Source: Thermoplasmatota archaeon (GTDB lineage: Archaea; Thermoplasmatota; E2; DHVEG-1). From it: 7,578 nt of DNA. Shown one piece after another: positions 3,853 to 7,578 of this stretch (the first letter of the stretch is position 1; every line of letters starts with the position of its first letter). The stretch is taken from the NCBI GenBank assembly GCA_022866015.1, contig JALHTX010000336.1, positions 1 to 7,578 on the forward strand. The letters are read 5' to 3'. The notes beneath the pieces were generated by a model, which was not told the DNA's origin, searched no databases, and saw nothing but the letters and a program-made list of their open reading frames with translations. The position numbers and the translations under genes are program-made.

Positions 3853-6288
3853 ATGATGAAAAAAAAGATTATAGGAATTGTTATTTGTTTGCTAATGATC
3901 AGTATTAATTATTCGGTTACAGCTACAATTTTTACAAAAAAATCCTTAAAAACAATAGAGATTAATGTATTAAATAAAGAAGATCAGGATAGATTAATGC
4001 TAGTGAGAATTCCTTATTCTGAATATAATTTTGATTTTTTAAATTATAATAACTATGAACTTATTCAATATGTACTAGATGAATGGATTGATATTTTAAT
4101 CAATGAAAACGACTTAGTAAAACTATCTGAAAATTCAGTTGAATACATAATTAGAATAGACGATATTGATGAACTCTGTGACAATTTTAGAGGAGAATAT
4201 CATACTTTTGCTCAAATGGAACAAATACTGCAAACTATAGCAACTGAGCATTCAAATATTGCTAGTCTTTATTCAATTGGAAAATCTTATGAGGGTAGAG
4301 ATATCTGGTGTTTAGAAATAACTGATAATCCAGGTATTGATGAAGGTGAACCTGGTGTTTTTTATATGGGTCTTCATCATGCCCGTGAATGGCCAACTAT
4401 TGAGATATGTTTGTATATCGCAAATAATTTAACAGATAATTACAACATTGATCCAGACATAACAGCTGTAATAAATAGTAGAAGATTATGGATAGTTCCA
4501 TGTGAAAACCCTGATGGATATGTATATAGTCATGATCAAGGTCATAATATGTGGCGGAAAAACAGAAGATATTTCCCAGAATCGGGTACATATGGTGTGG
4601 ATCTAAATCGTAACTATTGTGGTTCATCAAACGGTGATATATGGGGGTCATGGGGATCAATTTTTGAAGATTCTGCTTCACATAACCCTAGTGATGACAC
4701 ATTTTGTGGACCATGGTCAGAATCTGAAAATAGTACAAAAGCAATTAAAAATTTTTTTATACAACATGATATTTGCGTCTCGATATCTTGGCATACATAC
4801 TCTGAATTTGTTTTATGGCCTTGGAGTTATAGTATATCCAAAACTACTCCTGATAATACATATCTTAGTCAAGTTGGAACAAATATAGCCTCTTTAATTA
4901 CTAAGCAGGATGGAACAGGTACATATACACCAGAACAAAGTGCTACGAGCTATCCTACAACAGGTGATACAGATGATTGGGCGTATGGTTATGCTCATTA
5001 TGTACAGGGACGACCTAGATTTTCTTATACCATTGAAGCCTGTACATCTTTTTATCCATCTGAAGGTTATCTAGATCAGATTTGCAAAGAAAACTATGAT
5101 GGCGGTTTTTATTTATTACAAGAAGCAGGAAACATTAATAATGTTATACCTAGAGTTATTCCACCAATAATAACAGATATGTCTACTGACTCTGATAGTG
5201 ATTATACAGTTTCATGGACTCAACAGAACCCATCTGCGCAACCAGATTATTATCAGCTGGATGAACTTATTAATCTTACGATTAATAACGATGATGCTGA
5301 AAACGGTTCATTTCTTTGGGATTTAGAGGGTTTCTCACTTTCCACTACCCGTTCATATTCATCTTCACATAGTTTTAAATCAAGGTATTCAAATGATGAT
5401 GTATCAGCTATGACAACAAAGTACCCTATACCTATAAAATCTGGGATGAACCTTAGTTTTTGGTGCTGGTATAATACTGAGAATAAATACGATATGGGAT
5501 TTGTTGAAGTAAGTACAGACAAAAGATCTTTTAGTCTACTTGACACTTTCACAGATTCCTCAAATGGCTGGATTTATAATGAGTATTCCCTTGAAGATTG
5601 GGTCAACGAATCTGTTTATATACGGTTTAGATATACCGCAGATTCAGCTACTCAGTATGAAGGATTCTATATCTATGATATTTATCCAATACCTGATTTT
5701 GGAACAGTTACTACTCTTTCAAATTCAATAACATCTACATTTTTTAATATAAATGATAACCCTGAGGGAATCTATTATTACCGTGTAAAAGGACATAATA
5801 CAGAATATGGATGGGGTGATTTCAGTATGCTTAAAAGCATGAATGTATTTTCAACAGACCTGGAATGCGAGGGAACCTTAAGCTGGAATGATGTAAAACA
5901 AGGAACTGCAGTCAATGATACGTTCACTGTTAGAAACAATGGTGGACAAGGAACAAAACTAAATTGGGAGGTAGACAGTTATCCAGATTGGGGAACTTGG
6001 ACATTTATACCATCTGATGGATCAGATCTAACACCAGAAGCAGGAGAAATAACAGTCCAGGTAACAATGTTGGCACCCAAAGCAAAAAGCATGCCCTTGG
6101 CATATTATCTTGATAAAACTATAAAGTTCACAGGGAACGTGACGATAATAAACAAGGATAACCCAATTGATAAGGAAGTAATACCAGTATCCATAACAGT
6201 ATCTAAAAGCAAGGCATTTACATTCCTTAACATCTATGAATATCTAATCTATCGGTTTCCCATACTTGAAAAAATACTAAACTTATAA
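3853..6288 (+). CDS. Secreted M14-family zinc carboxypeptidase with C-terminal beta-domains
   Basis: This 811-residue exported metallopeptidase is predicted to remove C-terminal residues from peptides outside the cell. Residues 1-24 form a signal peptide (MMKKK, then a hydrophobic core, with likely cleavage after SVTA). A pro-region of about 85 residues follows. The M14 catalytic domain spans about 115-425. Zinc ligands are His176 and Glu179 in HAREW, and His314 in SWHTYSE. Substrate-binding residues are Arg238 in MWRKNRR and Asn252-Arg253 in VDLNRNY. The catalytic Glu is Glu395 in YTIEACTSF. The active site is thus complete. Residues about 437-665 look like an Fn3 domain split by an inserted jelly-roll (MAM-like) module. 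Residues about 666-785 form an Ig/BACON-like domain (LSWNDVKQGTAVNDTFTVRN, then PDWGTWTF). A short tail ends RFPILEKILNL, without a transmembrane helix. The gene is monocistronic, with its own promoter and terminator. Confidence 0.92.
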   Translation: MMKKKIIGIVICLLMISINYSVTATIFTKKSLKTIEINVLNKEDQDRLMLVRIPYSEYNFDFLNYNNYELIQYVLDEWIDILINENDLVKLSENSVEYIIRIDDIDELCDNFRGEYHTFAQMEQILQTIATEHSNIASLYSIGKSYEGRDIWCLEITDNPGIDEGEPGVFYMGLHHAREWPTIEICLYIANNLTDNYNIDPDITAVINSRRLWIVPCENPDGYVYSHDQGHNMWRKNRRYFPESGTYGVDLNRNYCGSSNGDIWGSWGSIFEDSASHNPSDDTFCGPWSESENSTKAIKNFFIQHDICVSISWHTYSEFVLWPWSYSISKTTPDNTYLSQVGTNIASLITKQDGTGTYTPEQSATSYPTTGDTDDWAYGYAHYVQGRPRFSYTIEACTSFYPSEGYLDQICKENYDGGFYLLQEAGNINNVIPRVIPPIITDMSTDSDSDYTVSWTQQNPSAQPDYYQLDELINLTINNDDAENGSFLWDLEGFSLSTTRSYSSSHSFKSRYSNDDVSAMTTKYPIPIKSGMNLSFWCWYNTENKYDMGFVEVSTDKRSFSLLDTFTDSSNGWIYNEYSLEDWVNESVYIRFRYTADSATQYEGFYIYDIYPIPDFGTVTTLSNSITSTFFNINDNPEGIYYYRVKGHNTEYGWGDFSMLKSMNVFSTDLECEGTLSWNDVKQGTAVNDTFTVRNNGGQGTKLNWEVDSYPDWGTWTFIPSDGSDLTPEAGEITVQVTMLAPKAKSMPLAYYLDKTIKFTGNVTIINKDNPIDKEVIPVSITVSKSKAFTFLNIYEYLIYRFPILEKILNL

Positions 6289-6308
6289 TATAACTAAAAA
6301 AACCAAGC

Positions 6309-6340
6309 TCTAACTCTTTTTATCTTTTTTATTTTTATAA
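6309..6340 (+). terminator. Oligo-T terminator behind the carboxypeptidase gene
   Basis: Three consecutive T-tracts (ending at about 6321, 6330 and 6336) begin about 30 bases after the stop codon, with no GC-rich hairpin. This is the usual form of archaeal termination sites. Confidence 0.6.
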
Positions 6341-6383
6341 ATATAGAATGATTTTGGGAAAAAGCTATATTTAAATACGATAG

Positions 6384-6397
6384 AAAAGCTTTATATA
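6384..6397 (+). promoter_or_regulatory. BRE and TATA box for a leaderless small gene
   Basis: GAAAAG (BRE-like, 6383-6388) is followed by TTTATATA (6390-6397). The box centre is about 26-27 bp from the ATG at 6421, and no Shine-Dalgarno sequence precedes that ATG. Transcription would start at or within a base or two of the start codon, as in leaderless archaeal messages. A second AT-rich TATA-like stretch lies at 6366-6376. Confidence 0.65.
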
Positions 6398-6420
6398 ACA
6401 ATAATTTTATATACTAATAT

Positions 6421-6612
6421 ATGGGAGATGAAATAATAGATTTTAATGAAGAGATGAGTAGGATATTTTCAGGAAAAAAAAGAGAATTAAAACCTGATGA
6501 AGAATTAGCTCTTTACATTAAGCATAAATTTAATATTGGCATGGATACAATGGAAACTATGCCTGCCTTTGATGCGCATATAAAATCATTATTTTTGAAA
6601 AAAGAAAAATAG
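6421..6612 (+). CDS. Small hypothetical protein, 63 residues
   Basis: I do not recognise this protein. It has a highly charged sequence with an acidic N-terminal third (MGDEIIDFNEEM), a Lys/Arg patch (GKKRELKPDEE), a probable amphipathic helix (ELALYIKHKF), a Met-rich stretch (GMDTMETMPAF) and a basic end (KKEK). It has no signal peptide, membrane segment or cysteines, so it is probably cytoplasmic. Reality as a gene is supported by a well-placed BRE/TATA at leaderless distance and by a terminator-like hairpin 18 bases past its stop. It stands alone between the carboxypeptidase and another small gene, so the context suggests no function. Confidence 0.65.
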   Translation: MGDEIIDFNEEMSRIFSGKKRELKPDEELALYIKHKFNIGMDTMETMPAFDAHIKSLFLKKEK

Positions 6613-6629
6613 CACTTACCTATTAAATT

Positions 6630-6651
6630 ACAAAAATTTGAATCTTTTTGT
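6630..6651 (+). terminator. Hairpin/oligo-T terminator
   Basis: ACAAAAA (6630-6636) and TTTTTGT (6645-6651) pair perfectly over 7 bp around an 8-nt loop, 18 bases after the stop of the 63-codon gene. The descending arm is itself a T-run. It is a weak stem, but the position fits. Confidence 0.45.
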
Positions 6652-6692
6652 GAAATAAATATATTGATAAATCTAGTTTTAACGAAACTCTT

Positions 6693-6701
6693 GTATTATA
6701 T
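6693..6701 (+). promoter_or_regulatory. TATA box for the 60-codon gene
   Basis: TATTATAT at this position, preceded by CGAAAC (BRE-like, 6683-6688), is centred about 28 bp upstream of the ATG at 6725. No Shine-Dalgarno sequence lies in between, so a leaderless or nearly leaderless message is again the simplest reading. Confidence 0.5.
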
Positions 6702-6724
6702 CTGTTGATAACCTTTTTGATTGT

Positions 6725-6907
6725 ATGGTGAAAGAGAGATTTAATGAAAATAATGTAAAACAAGATAAGAATATAACAAAGGGATTAATATTAAATTCCA
6801 ACAAGGTTAAAAGATTTTTAAATAGTCAAAGAACAAAGGGAATAAGAGGTAGATATCCATATTTTATAGAGAAATATTTTAAATTTGTAAATCAAAATCG
6901 TAGATAA
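6725..6907 (+). CDS. Small basic hypothetical protein, 60 residues
   Basis: I do not recognise this protein. It is strongly basic, Asn- and Lys-rich, without cysteines, signal peptide or membrane segment. The C-terminal half (VKRFLNSQRTKGIRGRYPYF, then IEKYFKFVNQ) has the helical, Arg/Lys/aromatic pattern seen in the N-terminal SAM-like domain of tyrosine recombinases. A decayed integrase fragment is therefore one possibility; it is a guess from pattern only. The alternative is an independent small nucleic-acid-binding protein. A TATA box at leaderless distance supports the ATG at 6725. The message could extend toward the zinc-ribbon gene 155 bp downstream, since no clear terminator lies between them. 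Confidence 0.5.
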   Translation: MVKERFNENNVKQDKNITKGLILNSNKVKRFLNSQRTKGIRGRYPYFIEKYFKFVNQNRR

Positions 6908-7050
6908 ATATATAAACTACATTAAAAAATCTCCTTAAAACGTCAGAATTTAAAAAAATAGTATTACAAAAAATAAAATTATTAAAAACATAGGAGAAAC
7001 CTAGTTACGCAAGAATCCTTCAAGAACGAAATGAATAAATAAAATAAAGG

Positions 7051-7072
7051 CGTTACAAGCTCATGAGTAACG
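7051..7072 (+). promoter_or_regulatory. Inverted repeat around the zinc-ribbon gene start codon
   Basis: CGTTAC (7051-7056) and GTAACG (7067-7072) form a perfect 6-bp inverted repeat whose 10-base loop holds the ATG at 7063. The loop also contains the palindrome CTCATGAG (7060-7067). It could hide the start codon in RNA or be a DNA-binding site at the gene start. Only a weak AAAGG (7046-7050) serves as a possible ribosome site. Confidence 0.4.
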
Positions 7073-7347
7073 TACATAAATCATACAAACACGAATATCT
7101 ATGTACAAAATGCTTTGCATACTGGTATTCAAAAGAAAAAATAGATCATAATATGACTGATAAAAATCTTATAGGCTTTTGTCCAAACTGCATGAATACA
7201 TTCAAAATTGATAAAATAAATATGATTAAAAAATATAAAATGCGTAAAGTTAGAACTGATAAAAAACCAATAGAATATAAAAGACAAATTACAAGAGAAC
7301 GAGTAAGAAGATATCGAGAAAGAAAAAAATTAAATCAATCAAAATAA
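7063..7347 (+). CDS. Small zinc-ribbon protein with basic C-terminal tail
   Basis: This 94-residue protein has a predicted treble-cysteine-pair zinc site: CTKC (14-17) and CPNC (40-43), separated by 22 residues, with several aromatic residues (YWY 20-22) between them. From about 54 onward it is extremely basic, ending in RERVRRYRERKK, an Arg/Glu helix pattern common in small DNA-binding proteins of plasmids, viruses and mobile elements. Together these suggest a nucleic-acid-binding protein, perhaps a regulator; no specific family was recognised. The frame has a stop at 7045-7047, so ATG 7063 is the only upstream start. A strong hairpin terminator follows 33 bases after the stop, supporting expression as its own unit. 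The neighbouring insertion sequence and orphan small genes hint at an accessory or mobile origin (inference). Confidence 0.75.
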   Translation: MSNVHKSYKHEYLCTKCFAYWYSKEKIDHNMTDKNLIGFCPNCMNTFKIDKINMIKKYKMRKVRTDKKPIEYKRQITRERVRRYRERKKLNQSK

Positions 7348-7380
7348 AAAATATAATTTTGTTGTGATTAACGCGATCTT

Positions 7381-7409
7381 AAAAACGTGTAACAATACAC
7401 GTTTTTTTT
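7381..7409 (+). terminator. Strong hairpin plus T-run terminator
   Basis: AAAAACGTGT (7381-7390) and ACACGTTTTT (7397-7406) pair perfectly over 10 bp around a 6-nt loop, and the T-run continues to 7409. This looks like an intrinsic terminator for the zinc-ribbon gene. On the other strand the leading A-run becomes a T-run, so it may work in both directions and shield the region from transcription across the insertion sequence. Confidence 0.75.
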
Positions 7410-7443
7410 AACACTTTGTAAGCAAGAAATCCCCGGACTTTAC

Positions 7444-7578
7444 AGGCTGTCCGATAATTCATCTACTTTATATGGTTTAATGCCCTTCAGGATGTTATAA
7501 GTTTTATAGAGGTGGGATAATTATGGTTTACCTTCATTCTTTTAAAAAACAATCTTGGTTATTACCTCCAAGCATTGA
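7444..7578 (+). mobile_element. Left end of an insertion sequence
   Basis: The putative terminal repeat AGGCTGTCCGATAATTCAT (7444-7462) lies about 60 bp upstream of a transposase start that runs off the window. TTTATAT (7467-7473) could be the element's own TATA box, with a GAGGTG ribosome site downstream. Termini of this kind, together with a transposase N-terminus containing WLLPPSI, are what I recall for IS1182-like elements. The outer boundary is inferred from similarity to the 121-140 repeat, not from a target duplication. Confidence 0.6.
7523..7578 (+). CDS. Transposase N-terminus (partial, IS1182-like)
   Basis: The first 18 codons of a gene cut by the window end encode MVYLHSFKKQSWLLPPSI. 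The pattern 'K/Q-Q-x-W-LLPPSI(E/D)' right after the start is characteristic of the N-terminus of DDE transposases of the IS1182/IS4-like group, where it normally continues into an 'EDLIPxDH' segment. A good ribosome site, GAGGTG (7509-7514), lies eight bases before the ATG. Whether the element is intact cannot be seen. Confidence 0.75.
   Translation, partial: MVYLHSFKKQSWLLPPSI

Noticed and set aside
4397..4681. Minus-strand open frame inside the carboxypeptidase gene, with similar ones at 5253-5552 and plus-strand ones at 4619-4888 and 5540-5731
   Set aside because: They are in alternative frames of a gene with an intact active site and continuous domains, and lack their own promoter or ribosome signals.
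6725..6907. Integrase gene fragment
   Set aside because: Only a vague helical pattern resembles a recombinase N-terminus; no catalytic residues are present, so it is left as hypothetical.

Overview
The window looks like chromosomal DNA of a low-GC archaeon. The grounds are archaeal-type promoters (TATA boxes about 26-30 bp upstream of apparently leaderless small genes), oligo-T terminators, an archaeal-style phosphoglucosamine mutase, and a large secreted zinc carboxypeptidase. The carboxypeptidase's C-terminal beta-domains and its terminal 'FP-hydrophobic-EKILN' tail resemble exported proteins I recall from uncultured Thermoplasmatota. That placement rests on family resemblance, not on a marker gene.

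Layout. Positions 1-140 are somewhat richer in GC and hold an unidentified minus-strand reading frame plus a putative insertion-sequence terminal repeat. Positions 141-683 hold no convincing gene but are full of short repeats: a 10-bp array enclosed by a 10-bp inverted repeat, a 27-bp near-perfect palindrome, a 22-bp tandem repeat and a 23-bp tandem repeat. Positions 684-890 (minus) are the broken 3' end of a gene for a secreted beta-domain protein, lying directly behind glmM.

Positions 881-3371 (minus) form a two-gene sugar-nucleotide unit: a nucleotidyltransferase with a left-handed beta-helix tail, then the phosphoglucosamine mutase. Together they fit conversion of a hexose phosphate to the 1-phosphate and then to an NDP-sugar, probably for UDP-GlcNAc or a related glycan precursor. 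A roughly 480-bp AT-rich divergent intergenic region separates them from an 811-residue exported M14 carboxypeptidase (3853-6288, plus), which has its own TATA box and a hairpin-containing leader.

Downstream are three small plus-strand genes of unknown function (63, 60 and 94 codons). The first two look leaderless. The third encodes a four-cysteine zinc ribbon with a very basic tail and is followed by a strong hairpin/oligo-T terminator. The window ends in the left terminus and first 18 codons of an insertion-sequence transposase.

The most notable items are the C-terminal tail shared by the carboxypeptidase and the pseudogene relic (a candidate surface-sorting signal), the organised repeat region at 232-597, and the small zinc-ribbon gene beside the insertion sequence. 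I found no complete, clearly new multi-gene system.
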